Positions 24,194-34,446 of a stretch of DNA of 64,000 bases are shown one piece after another. Each line of letters starts with the position of its first letter. Positions within the stretch are counted from its first letter, which is position 1. Source of the stretch: Saccharopolyspora erythraea (GTDB lineage: Bacteria > Actinomycetota > Actinomycetes > Mycobacteriales > Pseudonocardiaceae); contig NZ_CP054839.1 of the NCBI RefSeq assembly GCF_018141105.1, positions 7,133,411 through 7,197,410 of the forward strand. Reading direction: 5' to 3'. The position numbers and the translations under genes are program-made. Below the pieces are notes generated by a model, which searched no databases, was not told where the DNA came from, and saw nothing but the letters and a program-made list of their open reading frames with translations.

Positions 24194-25580
24194 GCGGCGC
24201 ACCCGCGGCCCGGGGCGGTGGTCGCGGCTGTCGGTCCGGGCGCGGGCGACCGCCACCGCCACCGCGGTGGTCGCCCTGGCGCTGCTGGCGACCTCGCTGC
24301 TGCTCGTCGACCAGTTGCAGCGCCACCTCACCGACGAGGCCGAACGAGTGCTGCACCAGCAGGTCACCCAGGTCGCCACCCAGCTCCGGGAGGCCCGGCC
24401 GGGCGTGCTGGTGCAGCCGTTGCAGGCGACGACGCTGCGGGTGCAGTCGCCCGACGGCGAACTGCTGGCCGCCACACCGGCGCAGGTCGCGTTGCCCGCG
24501 GTGCCCGGCACACCTCCCGCACCCGAGGCCGTGCCGGCCATCCCTCCCGAATCCGCCGCCGGGACGCCCGCCGCACCGCCGGAAGGCGTGCCCATCGCGG
24601 CCAGGACGGTGAGCACGACCGTCGACACCCCGGAAGGTCCCCGGGTGGTCAGCGCCTCCTCGACCCTGGACTCGGTGCGCGAGGCCACCGGCGCGGCGGT
24701 GCGCGGACTGCTGCTGGCGATGCCCGCGCTGCTGCTGCTGGTCGCCGTGATCACCTGGTTCGCCACCGGCCGGGCGCTGCGTCCGGTGGAGTCGATCCGC
24801 CGCGAGTTCGCCGAGATCACCACGCACGACCTGCACCGCAGGGTGCCGGTGCCCGACACCCGCGACGAGGTCGCTGAACTGGCTCGCACGATGAACGGCA
24901 CGCTGGACCGGCTCGACCGCTCGGTCGCGATGCAGCGGCAGTTCATCGCCGACGCCTCGCACGAGCTGCGCAGTCCCCTCGCGACCGTGCGAACACCGCT
25001 GGAGGTGGCCGCGCGGCGCCCCGAACGCGCGAACTGGCCCTCGGTGACAGCCGACGCGCTGGGCGATCTCGACCGCTTGCAGGCATTGACCTCCGACCTC
25101 CTGCTGCTCGCACGCCTGGACGCCGGATCGCCCGCACGGTCTGTCCTGCTCGACCTGGCCGACCTGGTCCGCGCCGAGGTCGGCAGGCGATCCGGGCCGG
25201 TCGTGCTGGACACCGCTGAGCCGGTGCGGGTGCGCGGCAACCGCGCCCAGCTCACCCGCCTGCTCACCAATCTGCTCGACAACGCCGAGCGGCACGCCGT
25301 GGACGCGGTCCGCGTGGCCGTGCGGCCGCGGGGCCGGTGGGCCGTGCTGGAGGTGGCCGACGACGGACCGGGAATCCCGCCCGCCGACCGCGAGAAGGTG
25401 TTCCAGCGCTTCACGCGGCTCGACGACGCGCGAGGCCGCGACGACGGCGGCAGCGGGCTGGGACTGCCGATCTCGCGCGAGATCGCCGCGGCCCACGGCG
25501 GGACGCTGGAAGCCGAAGACTCCGAGAGCGGCGCGTGCCTGGTCGCACGACTGCCGCGGGACACCGTGGCGCAAACCTGA
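24186..25580 (+). CDS. Sensor histidine kinase with proline-rich extracytoplasmic insert
   Basis: 464 residues. TM1 about 20-42, extracytoplasmic region about 43-172, TM2 about 173-198, HAMP about 195-247, HisKA with H259 in ADASHELRSPLATV, HATPase with LLTNLLDNAERHAVD (N box), VADDGPGIPP (G1) and GGSGLGLPIS (G2). The sensor loop holds a Pro/Ala-rich stretch (near residues 100-138, LPAVPGTPPAPEAVPAIPPE). That style is strikingly like the divergently encoded exported protein. Cognate of the overlapping response regulator. The signal is unknown, perhaps cell-envelope state. Confidence 0.93.
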   Translation: MAERRTRGPGRWSRLSVRARATATATAVVALALLATSLLLVDQLQRHLTDEAERVLHQQVTQVATQLREARPGVLVQPLQATTLRVQSPDGELLAATPAQVALPAVPGTPPAPEAVPAIPPESAAGTPAAPPEGVPIAARTVSTTVDTPEGPRVVSASSTLDSVREATGAAVRGLLLAMPALLLLVAVITWFATGRALRPVESIRREFAEITTHDLHRRVPVPDTRDEVAELARTMNGTLDRLDRSVAMQRQFIADASHELRSPLATVRTPLEVAARRPERANWPSVTADALGDLDRLQALTSDLLLLARLDAGSPARSVLLDLADLVRAEVGRRSGPVVLDTAEPVRVRGNRAQLTRLLTNLLDNAERHAVDAVRVAVRPRGRWAVLEVADDGPGIPPADREKVFQRFTRLDDARGRDDGGSGLGLPISREIAAAHGGTLEAEDSESGACLVARLPRDTVAQT

Positions 25581-25582
25581 GG

Positions 25583-25660
25583 GCCCTGTCTTGATCTTCC
25601 AAGCGGCGCAGCCGCTTGGAACCGCTACCCGAAGTGAGCCGAAAACGGGCACTGAACCCT
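25583..25660 (+). repeat. Dispersed hairpin repeat, copy B
   Basis: Starts 2 bp after the kinase stop. CCAAGCGGC-GCA-GCCGCTTGG gives a 9-bp stem with 3-base loop (25599-25619). The downstream part AACCGCTACCCGAAGTGAGC matches copy D (AACCGCTATGCAAGTGAG). Relative to D it lacks the CCCACCCCCGCCACC stretch. Confidence 0.65.
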
Positions 25661-25724
25661 GTGCCCGCAGTCACTCCGCAGGACCGGAAACCGGTGCGGC
25701 GTCAGTGGTTCGACCTAACCTGGC

Positions 25725-28700
25725 GTGGTGAGCGACTCCCCCCGATCCGCCAACGGCGGTTGGATCCGCCGGCTTGCCTCCGCCTGCTGGCGCCACCCCG
25801 TCTCGGCGACGCTGGCCATCACCGCGTCGGTCACCGCCGTCGGCCTGGAAGCGCTGGTACCGCTGCTGACCAAGGTCGCGGTGGACGACGCGGTCGCGGG
25901 CACGACGGCGCGGCTGTGGTGGGTCGTGGCGGGGCTGCTCGGGCTGGGGCTGTTCCGCTTCGCCGCCGCCTTCGTGCGCCGCTACAGCGCGGGGCGCCTC
26001 GCCCTGGACGTGCAGCACGACCTGCGCCGCGCGGTGTTCGCGTCCGTGCAGCGGCTCGACGGCGGCAAGCAGGACGCGCTGCGCACCGGCCAGGTGGTGT
26101 CGCGCTCGATCACCGACCTGCAACTGGTCAACGGGCTGCTGTCGATGTTCCCGCTCGCCGCGGGCACCGTGGTGCTCGCGCTGTTCGCGATCGCGGCGAT
26201 GCTGTGGCTGTCGCCGCTGCTGACGGTGGTGGCGCTGGTCATCACGCCGCTGATCGCGGTGGTGTCGGCGCGCAGCAAGAAGCGGCTATACCCGGCGACG
26301 TGGTCGGCCCAGCAGCGCGCCGCCGACATCGCCCAGCACGTCGAGGAGTCCGTCACCGGCGTCCGGGTGGTGAAGGGCTTCGGCCAGGAGGCCCGCGAGG
26401 TGGCGCGGCTGGAGAGCGGCGCGCGCAAGCTTTTCGCCGAACGGCTGCGCAGCGCCCGCCTGACCTCCCTGCCGCAGGCGACGCTGACCGCGCTGCCGGT
26501 CTCCGGGCAGGTCGGGGTGCTCGGCCTCGGCGGATGGATGGTGATGCAGGGCCAGGTGAGCATCGGCACCTTCGTGGCCTTCGCCGGGTACGTGACGATG
26601 CTGGCCGGGCCCGCGCGGATGATCGCGAGCACGGTCATCCAGGGGCAGCTCGTGCGTGCGGGCGCCGAACGGATCAACGAGCTGATCGACTCGCAGCCGG
26701 AGGTGCAGGACAAGCCGGACGCGGTGGCTCTGCCGGAGGGTCCGCTCGAGGTGGAGCTCGAAGGCGTCTCGTTCGGCTACACCCGCAACCAGCCGGTGCT
26801 GCGCGAGGCGACGCTGCGCGTGCGGCCGGGCGAGACGGTCGCGCTGGTCGGCCCGGCCGGTTCGGGCAAGTCGACGGTGTCGATGCTGCTGCCACGCTTC
26901 TACGACGTGCACGAGGGCGCGGTGCGGATCGGCCAGGTGGGCAAGGAGCCGCTGGACATCCGCGACCTGCGGCTGGACTCGCTGCGCTCGGCGGTGGGGG
27001 TGGTTTTCGAGGAGGCGTTCCTGTTCTCCGACACCATCCGCGGCAACATCGCCTACGGCATGCCCGACGCGTCCGACGAGGCGGTGCTCGCAGCCGCGCG
27101 GGCGGCCGAGGCGCACGACTTCATCACCGCGCTGCCCGACGGCTACGACACGCTGGTCGGCGAGCGCGGGCTGACGCTTTCCGGCGGCCAGCGGCAGCGG
27201 GTGGCGCTGGCCAGGGCGCTGCTGTCGGACCCGCGCGTCCTGGTGCTCGACGACGCGACCTCAGCCGTGGACCCGACCACCGAGGCCGCCATCCACGACA
27301 CGCTGCGCTCGGTGACCGCCCAGCGCACGACGCTGCTGGTCGCGCACCGCCGCTCGACGCTGGCGCTGGCCGACCGGATCGCGGTGCTCGACGAGGGCCG
27401 GGTCGTCGACATCGGCACCCAGGAGGAGCTGGAGGAGCGCTGCGAGCTGTTCCGCTCGCTGCTGGCCGGGCCCGGCGATTCGATCGACAACCGCTGCGAC
27501 CGCGCGGACCGCGGCGAGGGCATCACCCCGGAGCTGTGGCCGCAGGTCGAGCGCGACGAGCTCGCCGCGGACGCCCCCGGCGGCACACCACCCACCCCGG
27601 AGCTGGTCGAAGGGCTGCGCAAGCTGCCCGCGGCCACCGCCCGGCCCCGGCTGACCGGCGTGGACCCGACCGCGCCGGACCCGGAGTTCCGGCTGGCCCG
27701 GTTGTTCCGGCCGATCCGCTGGGGCCTGCTGCTGACCGTGCTGCTGGTCGCCGCCGACGCGGCGGCGCTGATCGCGCTGCCGACGCTGGTCCGCCAAGGC
27801 GTCGACGGCGGCGTGGTCGCAGGCGACCTGGGGGCGCTGTGGACGGCGACCGCGGTGGCGGCGGCCGTGGTCGCGGCGGGCTGGCTGGTCGTGAAGGTGC
27901 AGACCGTGGTGACCGCGCGGACCGGCGAGACCCTGCTCTACCTGCTGCGGCTGCGCAGCTTCGCCCACCTGCAACGGCTCGGGCTCGACTACTACGAGCG
28001 CGAGCTGGGCGGCCGGATCATGACCCGGATGACCACCGACGTCGACGCCCTGTCGACGTTCCTGCAGACCGGACTGGCCACCGCGGTGGTCAGCGTGCTC
28101 ACCATCGTCGGCATCGCCGTCACCCTGCTGGTCACCGACTTCTCGCTGGCGCTGGTGGCGTTGTCGGTGCTGCCGGTGCTGGTGGTGGCCACGGTGATCT
28201 TCCGGCGGGTCTCCTCGGTGGCCTACGCCGAGGCCCGCGAGCGGGTCAGCACGGTCAACGCCGACATGCAGGAGAACGTCTCCGGCCTGCGGGTCGCCCA
28301 GGCCCACCGCCGGGAGCGGCACTCGGCGAAGGTCTTCGCGCGCCGCAGCGACGCCTACCGGCGCTCGCGGCTGCGCGCCCAGCGCTACATCGCGACCTAC
28401 TTCCCGTTCGTCGCGCTGCTGTCGGAGGTCGCGCAGGCCATGGTGCTGGGCGTGGGCGCGTCCCGGGTCGCCGCGGGCGGCCTCTCGGCAGGCGTGCTGG
28501 TCGCGTTCCTGCTCTACCTGGGGCTGTTCTTCTCCCCGGTCCAGCAGCTCTCCGGCGTCTTCGACAGCTACCAGCAGGCGCGGGTCGGCCTGCGCCGCAT
28601 CGGCGACCTGCTGCGCACGCCGACGTCGGTGCCGCAGGCGGCAGAGCCCGCCGCGGTGCCCGAGCGGCTGACCGGCGAGGTCGAGCTGCGCTCGGTGACC

Positions 28701-29441
28701 TTCCGCTACCCCGGCACCGAGCGGCCCGCGCTGCACGACGTGTCGCTGCGGGTCGCCCCCGGCGAGACCGTCGCGCTGGTCGGCGCCACCGGAGCGGGCA
28801 AGTCGACGCTGGTCAAGCTCCTCGCCCGGTTCTACGACGTCACCGAGGGCGCGGTGCTGGTCGACGGGGTCGACGTGCGCTCCTACGACCTGACCGGCTT
28901 CCACCACCGGCTGGCGGTGGTCCCGCAGGAGGGCCACCTGTTCACCGGGGACATCGCCGCCAACATCGCCTACGGGCGGCCCGGCGCCGAGCCGGAGGAG
29001 ATCGAGGCCGCCGCGCGCTCGGTCGGCGCGCTGCCCGGGATCGCGATGCTGCCCGACGGGTTCCGCCAGCAGGTCGGCGAGCGCGGGCGGGGGCTGTCGG
29101 CGGGGCAGCGCCAGCTCGTCGCGCTCGCCCGCGCCGAACTGGTCTCCCCCGACCTGCTGCTGCTCGACGAGGCCACCGCCGCCCTGGACCCGGCGACCGA
29201 GTCGATGGTGGTGACCGCCAGCGACCAGCTGGCGGCCAAGCGGACCACGTTCGTCGTGGCGCACCGGCTGGCCACCGCGGCCCGCGCCGACCGGATCCTG
29301 GTGGTCGACGGCGGCCGCATCACCGAGGAGGGCACCCACGAGGAGCTGCTGGCGCTCGGCGGCCGCTACCGGCGGCTGTGGAGCGACACCGACACCGAAC
29401 ACGCAGGCGCGGCTCCGGAGAGTCACCAACCGTCCGGATAA
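25725..29441 (+). CDS. Fused double ABC exporter (TMD-NBD-TMD-NBD)
   Basis: 1238 residues: two complete ABC half-exporters in one chain, like mycobacterial Rv0194-type proteins. TMD1 about 15-310, NBD1 with Walker A GPAGSGKST (about 374) and LSGGQRQRVALARALL; TMD2 about 660-950, NBD2 with Walker A GATGAGKST (about 1018) and LSAGQRQLVALARAEL. Walker B of NBD1 ends LVLDD, with Asp where NBD2 has the catalytic Glu (LLLDE), so one ATP site is degenerate, as in heterodimeric exporters. Start is one of two adjacent GTG codons (25725, 25728) without a ribosome site; TAACCT at 25716 could be a -10 of a leaderless transcript. Likely drug or lipid export. Confidence 0.9.
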   Translation: MVSDSPRSANGGWIRRLASACWRHPVSATLAITASVTAVGLEALVPLLTKVAVDDAVAGTTARLWWVVAGLLGLGLFRFAAAFVRRYSAGRLALDVQHDLRRAVFASVQRLDGGKQDALRTGQVVSRSITDLQLVNGLLSMFPLAAGTVVLALFAIAAMLWLSPLLTVVALVITPLIAVVSARSKKRLYPATWSAQQRAADIAQHVEESVTGVRVVKGFGQEAREVARLESGARKLFAERLRSARLTSLPQATLTALPVSGQVGVLGLGGWMVMQGQVSIGTFVAFAGYVTMLAGPARMIASTVIQGQLVRAGAERINELIDSQPEVQDKPDAVALPEGPLEVELEGVSFGYTRNQPVLREATLRVRPGETVALVGPAGSGKSTVSMLLPRFYDVHEGAVRIGQVGKEPLDIRDLRLDSLRSAVGVVFEEAFLFSDTIRGNIAYGMPDASDEAVLAAARAAEAHDFITALPDGYDTLVGERGLTLSGGQRQRVALARALLSDPRVLVLDDATSAVDPTTEAAIHDTLRSVTAQRTTLLVAHRRSTLALADRIAVLDEGRVVDIGTQEELEERCELFRSLLAGPGDSIDNRCDRADRGEGITPELWPQVERDELAADAPGGTPPTPELVEGLRKLPAATARPRLTGVDPTAPDPEFRLARLFRPIRWGLLLTVLLVAADAAALIALPTLVRQGVDGGVVAGDLGALWTATAVAAAVVAAGWLVVKVQTVVTARTGETLLYLLRLRSFAHLQRLGLDYYERELGGRIMTRMTTDVDALSTFLQTGLATAVVSVLTIVGIAVTLLVTDFSLALVALSVLPVLVVATVIFRRVSSVAYAEARERVSTVNADMQENVSGLRVAQAHRRERHSAKVFARRSDAYRRSRLRAQRYIATYFPFVALLSEVAQAMVLGVGASRVAAGGLSAGVLVAFLLYLGLFFSPVQQLSGVFDSYQQARVGLRRIGDLLRTPTSVPQAAEPAAVPERLTGEVELRSVTFRYPGTERPALHDVSLRVAPGETVALVGATGAGKSTLVKLLARFYDVTEGAVLVDGVDVRSYDLTGFHHRLAVVPQEGHLFTGDIAANIAYGRPGAEPEEIEAAARSVGALPGIAMLPDGFRQQVGERGRGLSAGQRQLVALARAELVSPDLLLLDEATAALDPATESMVVTASDQLAAKRTTFVVAHRLATAARADRILVVDGGRITEEGTHEELLALGGRYRRLWSDTDTEHAGAAPESHQPSG

Positions 29442-29763
29442 CGGGACGAATCGGTCCGGGATCCAGGAACAACCGGCCGAGGAGAAACGTCATACTGGAG
29501 CAGGACGACAACTCGTATGGAGTAGTGCCAGGCAGCGGCAGCCGGGCGGCAGGCCCGGGGCGGCGCATCGTACGCGAGGGCAGTGATCGTGCTCAGGAGC
29601 CGGGCGGGCGTGTTCGACGCCACGAGGCGTTTCCTTAACGATTCTGTGACCATCTTCGCTAGCAGAACGACCGCACTGTGTGCCAACCACGCGAAACGGA
29701 CCGCTAGCCTGGTACCCGAGTGTGTGTAAATCACGAGCAGATGGATCGAGGCGAACGCCAGCC
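29442..29763. other. Leader/promoter interval of kgd
   Basis: 322 bp with lower GC in the last 130 bp (about 29630-29760), the likely promoter zone of kgd. I see no terminator hairpin for the exporter and no convincing reading frame. Confidence 0.45.
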
Positions 29764-32700
29764 GTGTCCAGCAGCAGCCCTGCGTCACAGTTCGGCCCCA
29801 ATGAGTGGTTGATCGAGGAAATGTACGAGCAGTTCCTGCACGATCCCACCTCCGTAGACTCGGCGTGGCACGAATTCTTCGCCGACTACAAGCCGGGCCA
29901 GGCCACTGAAACCACCGCAGCCGCGACCGGTTCTGCAGCGGCCCCGAAGGCGACGGCCACCGCGGCACGCGTGGTCGAGACCAACGGGCAGACCCCGCCC
30001 CCGTCCGCCACCGCACCGAGCAAGCCCAAGCCCGCCGAGCCCAAGCCCTCCCCGCAGGAGGCCGCCAAGGCCGCTCCCGTCAAGGAGGCCCCCGCGGGCG
30101 AGCAGGCCAAGCCGCTGCGCGGCGCCGCGGCCGCGATCGCCAAGAACATGGAGCAGTCGCTCACCGTGCCGACCGCGACCAGCGTGCGCGCGGTGCCGGC
30201 CAAGCTGCTCTTCGACAACCGCATCGTCGTCAACAACCACCTCAAGCGGAACAAGGGCGGGAAGGTCTCCTTCACGCACCTGATCGGCTACGCGCTGATC
30301 AGGGCGCTCAGAAGCCACCCCGACATGAACCGCCACTACGGCGAGGACGCCAAGGGCAAGCCCGCCGTGGTCACCCCCGAGCACGTCAACCTCGGCCTGG
30401 CGATCGACATGCCGGCCAAGGACGGCTCGCGCAGCCTGGTGGTCGCCTCCATCAAGGGCTGCGAGGAGATGACCTTCCAGCAGTTCTGGCAGGCCTACGA
30501 GGACATCATCCGCAAGGCCCGCAACAGCGCGCTGACCGCCGACGACTTCTCCGGCACGACCATCTCGCTGACCAACCCCGGCCCCAGCGGCACCAACCAC
30601 TCGGTGCCGAGGCTGACCAAGGGCCAGAGCGCGATCATCGGCGTCGGCGCCATGGACTACCCCGCCGAGTTCCAGGGCGCCAGCGAGCAGGCGCTGGTCG
30701 ACATGGGGATCAGCAAGATCGTGACGCTGACCTCCACCTACGACCACCGCGTCATCCAGGGCGCGGAGTCCGGTGACTTCCTGCGCACCGTGCACCAGCT
30801 GCTGCTCGGCGAGAACGGGTTCTACGACGACATCTTCACGTCGCTGCGGATCCCCTACGAGCCGGTCCGCTGGACCCGCGACATCCCCGAGGGCGCGGTC
30901 GACAAGACCGCCCGGGTGCTGGAGCTGATCGACGCCTACCGCACCCGCGGCCACCTGATGGCCGACATCGACCCGCTGAACTACCGCCAGCGCCGCCACG
31001 AGGACCTCGACGTCCTCTCCCACAGCCTGACCCTGTGGGACCTGGACCGGACCTTCGCCGTCGGCGGCTTCGCCGGCAAGGAGCGGATGAAGCTGCGCGA
31101 CGTGCTCGGCGTGCTGCGCGACTCGTACTGCCGCACCGTCGGCGTCGAGTACATGCACATCCTCGAGCCCGACGAGCGCGAGTGGCTGCAGGGCCGGGTC
31201 GAGAAGCCGCACACCAAGCCGGACTCGACCGAGCAGAAGTACATCCTGTCCAAGCTCAACGCCGCCGAGGCGTTCGAGACCTTCCTGCAGACCAAGTACG
31301 TCGGCCAGAAGCGCTTCTCGCTGGAGGGCGCCGAGACCGTCGTGCCGCTGCTGGACGCGGTGCTCGACACCGCCGCGGCCTCCGAGCTGGACGAGGTCGT
31401 CATCGGCATGCCGCACCGCGGCCGCCTCAACGTGCTGGCCAACATCGTCGGCAAGCCGATCTCGCAGATCTTCCGCGAGTTCGAGGGCAACCTCGACCCG
31501 GGCCAGGCGCACGGCTCCGGCGACGTGAAGTACCACCTCGGCGCCGAGGGCAAGTACTTCCGGATGTTCGGCGACGGCGAGACCAAGGTGTCGCTGACCT
31601 CCAACCCCTCGCACCTGGAGGCCGTGGACCCGGTGCTGGAGGGCATCGTCCGCGCCAAGCAGGACATCCTGGACAAGGGCCAGGAGGGCTTCACGGTGCT
31701 GCCGGTGCTGCTGCACGGCGACGCCGCGTTCGCCGGTCAGGGCGTGGTCGCCGAGACGCTGAACCTGTCGCTGCTGCGCGGCTACCGCACCGGCGGCACG
31801 GTCCACGTGATCGTCAACAACCAGGTCGGCTACACCACCGCCCCGGAGCACTCGCGCTCGAGCAAGTACTCCACCGACGTGGCGAAGATGATCGGCGCGC
31901 CGGTCTTCCACGTCAACGGTGACGACCCCGAGGCCTGCGTCTGGGTCGCCAAGCTGGCCGTGGAGTACCGCCAGGCGTTCGGCAAGGACGTGGTGATCGA
32001 CATGGTCTGCTACCGCCGCCGGGGCCACAACGAGGGCGACGACCCGTCCATGACGCAGCCGTCGATGTACGACGCGATCGACAAGATGCGCAGCGTCCGC
32101 AAGACCTACACCGAGGCCCTCATCGGCCGCGGCGACATCACGGTCGACGAGGCGGAGAAGGCGCTCAAGGACTACGCCAGCCAGCTGGAGCACGTGTTCA
32201 ACGAGGTCCGCGAGCTGGAGAAGCACCCGCCGGAGCCCAGCCCGTCGGTGGAGTCCGAGCAGGTGGTCCCGCAGGGACTGGCCACCGCGATCCCGGTCGG
32301 CACGCTCAAGCGGATCGCCGACGCGCAGGTCAACATGCCCGAGGGCTTCACCCCGCACTCGCGGGTCAAGCCGGTGCTGGAGCGCCGCGCGAAGATGGCC
32401 ACCGAGGGCGGCATCGACTGGGCGTTCGGCGAGCTGCTCGCGCTCGGCTCGCTGGCCATGGAGGGCCGCCCGGTCCGCCTGACCGGCCAGGACAGCCGCC
32501 GCGGCACGTTCGGCCAGCGGCACTCGGTGCTCATCGACCGCAAGACCGGGGCCGAGCACACGCCGCTGCAGAACCTGAGCGAGGACCAGGCGAAGTTCCT
32601 GGTCTACGACTCGGCGCTGTCGGAGTTCGCGGCGATGGGCTTCGAGTACGGCTACTCGGTGGCCAACCCCGACGCCCTGGTGCTGTGGGAGGCGCAGTTC

Positions 32701-33441
32701 GGCGACTTCTTCAATGGCGCGCAGTCGATCATCGACGAGTTCATCTCGTCCGGTGAGGCCAAGTGGGGCCAGCGCTCCGACGTCGTGCTGCTGCTGCCGC
32801 ACGGCCACGAGGGCCAGGGCCCGGACCACAGCTCGGCCCGCATCGAGCGGTGGCTGCAGCTGTGCGCCGAGGGGTCGATGACCGTGGCGATGCCGTCGAC
32901 GCCCGCGAACTACTTCCACCTGCTGCGCCGCCACGCGCTGGACGGCATCCACCGGCCGCTGGTCGTCTTCACCCCGAAGTCGATGCTGCGGCTCAAGGCG
33001 GCCACCAGCCCGGTCGAGGACTTCACCGAGGGCAAGTTCACCTCGGTGATCGACGACCCGACGCAGCCGGACCCGGCCTCGGTGCGCCGCGTGGTGCTGT
33101 GCACCGGCAAGCTCTACTACGAGCTGGCCGCCGAGAAGGCCAAGCAGGGCCACGACGACACCGCGGTGGTCCGGCTGGAGCAGCTCTACCCGCTGCCGCA
33201 CCGCAAGCTCGGCAGGCTGCTGGAGCGCTATTCCAACGCCACCGACGTCCGGTGGGTGCAGGAGGAGCCGGCGAACCAGGGTGCCTGGCCGTTCCTGGGC
33301 CTGGCGCTGCCGGAGCTGTTCCCGGAGCGCCTGGCGGGCCTGCGCCGCGTGTCGCGGCGGCCGATGGCCGCCCCGGCGACCGGTATGGCCAAGGTGCACG
33401 AGGTCGAGCAGGCCGAGGTCGTGCAGGGCGCCTTCGCCTGA
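29764..33441 (+). CDS. kgd: Multifunctional 2-oxoglutarate decarboxylase/dehydrogenase E1-E2 (Kgd/OdhA type)
   Basis: 1225 residues from GTG 29764, matching the length of the mycobacterial enzyme. It joins the TCA cycle at 2-oxoglutarate. N-terminal helix [20 protein letters not shown], then an Ala/Pro/Lys linker (about 45-115), then an E2-type acyltransferase domain (about 120-340; [16 protein letters not shown] carries the HxxxxxG/D active-site block), then the E1 part with [31 protein letters not shown], the ThDP region [29 protein letters not shown] and [15 protein letters not shown]. No lipoyl domain, as in Kgd/OdhA. A clear hairpin follows the stop. Confidence 0.96.
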   Translation: MSSSSPASQFGPNEWLIEEMYEQFLHDPTSVDSAWHEFFADYKPGQATETTAAATGSAAAPKATATAARVVETNGQTPPPSATAPSKPKPAEPKPSPQEAAKAAPVKEAPAGEQAKPLRGAAAAIAKNMEQSLTVPTATSVRAVPAKLLFDNRIVVNNHLKRNKGGKVSFTHLIGYALIRALRSHPDMNRHYGEDAKGKPAVVTPEHVNLGLAIDMPAKDGSRSLVVASIKGCEEMTFQQFWQAYEDIIRKARNSALTADDFSGTTISLTNPGPSGTNHSVPRLTKGQSAIIGVGAMDYPAEFQGASEQALVDMGISKIVTLTSTYDHRVIQGAESGDFLRTVHQLLLGENGFYDDIFTSLRIPYEPVRWTRDIPEGAVDKTARVLELIDAYRTRGHLMADIDPLNYRQRRHEDLDVLSHSLTLWDLDRTFAVGGFAGKERMKLRDVLGVLRDSYCRTVGVEYMHILEPDEREWLQGRVEKPHTKPDSTEQKYILSKLNAAEAFETFLQTKYVGQKRFSLEGAETVVPLLDAVLDTAAASELDEVVIGMPHRGRLNVLANIVGKPISQIFREFEGNLDPGQAHGSGDVKYHLGAEGKYFRMFGDGETKVSLTSNPSHLEAVDPVLEGIVRAKQDILDKGQEGFTVLPVLLHGDAAFAGQGVVAETLNLSLLRGYRTGGTVHVIVNNQVGYTTAPEHSRSSKYSTDVAKMIGAPVFHVNGDDPEACVWVAKLAVEYRQAFGKDVVIDMVCYRRRGHNEGDDPSMTQPSMYDAIDKMRSVRKTYTEALIGRGDITVDEAEKALKDYASQLEHVFNEVRELEKHPPEPSPSVESEQVVPQGLATAIPVGTLKRIADAQVNMPEGFTPHSRVKPVLERRAKMATEGGIDWAFGELLALGSLAMEGRPVRLTGQDSRRGTFGQRHSVLIDRKTGAEHTPLQNLSEDQAKFLVYDSALSEFAAMGFEYGYSVANPDALVLWEAQFGDFFNGAQSIIDEFISSGEAKWGQRSDVVLLLPHGHEGQGPDHSSARIERWLQLCAEGSMTVAMPSTPANYFHLLRRHALDGIHRPLVVFTPKSMLRLKAATSPVEDFTEGKFTSVIDDPTQPDPASVRRVVLCTGKLYYELAAEKAKQGHDDTAVVRLEQLYPLPHRKLGRLLERYSNATDVRWVQEEPANQGAWPFLGLALPELFPERLAGLRRVSRRPMAAPATGMAKVHEVEQAEVVQGAFA

Positions 33442-33758
33442 TCGCTGACCGCTGCTGGAAGGGCCGCCGGTTCCCACGGGGACCGGCGGCCCTTCCGCTT
33501 GCGCGGCGGTTTCGCCGTGGCGCGGCTCGCGGTCGCGGGCACGACAACCCGTCCGTTATCGGATGGGGGACGTCGTCGTGATCAGGAAGCGGCACGGTGG
33601 TCATTCGAGGCGGCCGCGAGGCCGGCTCGCCAGTTCCTCCCGGCCCATCGCGGCGCGAGCGCGTCGCGATGCGCCCACGCGCCGGCCCCACCCACCGGCG
33701 CGTTCCGGCGGCGGCCGTCGGCGAACGTCGGCACCGCTCCACAGCGGACGGAGGCGAC
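33442..33758. other. Interval after kgd
   Basis: 317 bp. Holds the kgd terminator and then GC-rich sequence without recognisable genes. GGAGG at 33750 serves the next gene. Confidence 0.45.
33457..33495 (+). terminator. Terminator of kgd
   Basis: AAGGGCCGCCGGT pairs with ACCGGCGGCCCTT around TCCCACGGGG, about 15 bp after the stop. Confidence 0.85.
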
Positions 33759-34166
33759 GTGCAGGATCCCGACGAGTGGCGGGCCAAGGGCGTGCACTGG
33801 CACGCCTACTCCGAGTCGCGTGACAGCAGCTCGACGTCGGCGGGCAGCAGGCGCCTCGACCGGCTTCGGCAGGCCCCGCAGGCGGTGCTGCTGACACCGG
33901 AGGAAGTCACCGACTGGATCGCGGAGATGGTGCGCGAGCACGCCCACCGCCGCCACGTCCGCCTCATCGGGCCGCGCGGCGGCACCGGCCACATCGGCGA
34001 CGACGGCCACATCGAGCACGACGTGCACCAGAACCTCGACGTCGCCTGCCGGGGCGACTCTCTCTACGTCGACATCGCCCGCGAGAACGACCGCCTGCAC
34101 CTGTGGGCCGAGGCGGTGACGCCCGACGACTGCGCCGCCGACCGCCACGACGAGGACGGTGGCTGA
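33759..34166 (+). CDS. Hypothetical small soluble protein
   Basis: 135 residues from GTG 33759 with GGAGG 4 bases ahead; the frame is open further upstream but that part is arginine-rich and lacks protein character. Charged and His-rich: WRAKGVHWHAYSESRD, then TPEEVTDWIAEMVREHAHRR, and a beta-like half HIEHDVHQNLDVACRGDSLY with VDIARENDRLHLWAEA. No membrane segment or known motif. I do not recognise a family. It stands alone between kgd and the minus-strand DUF6104 gene. Confidence 0.55.
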   Translation: MQDPDEWRAKGVHWHAYSESRDSSSTSAGSRRLDRLRQAPQAVLLTPEEVTDWIAEMVREHAHRRHVRLIGPRGGTGHIGDDGHIEHDVHQNLDVACRGDSLYVDIARENDRLHLWAEAVTPDDCAADRHDEDGG

Positions 34167-34269
34167 TCAGCGCGGGCCTGCATGGGCACGAGCCGGTCGG
34201 GTCGGCGCCTGTGACCTGAACGGGCCGGGGCTTGGCGTGCCGGCCGTCATCAGCCCCGTCAGCTGCCGG

Positions 34270-34446
34270 TCAGTCGTCGTCGGCGTCGTCGCGGGCCAGG
34301 AAGGTCGCCAGCCGCTCGGCGGCGTCCTCGAACTCGGGGTTGAGGTCGACGAAGGCACGCATCCGGTCGGCGACCCACGCCAGGGTCACCGCATCATCAC
34401 CGCGACGCTCTTCGAGTTCCTCAATGCCACGGTCGGTGAAGTACAC
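34270..34446 (-). CDS. DUF6104-type small protein
   Basis: 58 residues from GTG 34446, with AGGAGG just ahead. YFTDRGIEELEERRGDD, then a helical AVTLAWVADRMRAFVDLN, and FEDAAERLATFLARDDADDD. It matches the short actinobacterial DUF6104 family as I recall it. Acidic, helical and cytosolic; function unknown. The reading frame continues far upstream without meaning. Its conservation elsewhere and strong ribosome site are the reasons for calling it. Confidence 0.78.
   Translation of the reverse strand: MYFTDRGIEELEERRGDDAVTLAWVADRMRAFVDLNPEFEDAAERLATFLARDDADDD

Noticed and set aside
27261-29429. A 722-codon minus-strand frame opposite the ABC exporter
   Set aside because: Caused by the GC-rich third positions of the exporter gene; no ribosome site and no domains.
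29785-33477. A 1230-codon open frame on the minus strand opposite kgd
   Set aside because: Pure antisense shadow of the kgd codons; His/Arg/Val/Leu-rich with no family resemblance, while kgd matches along its whole length.
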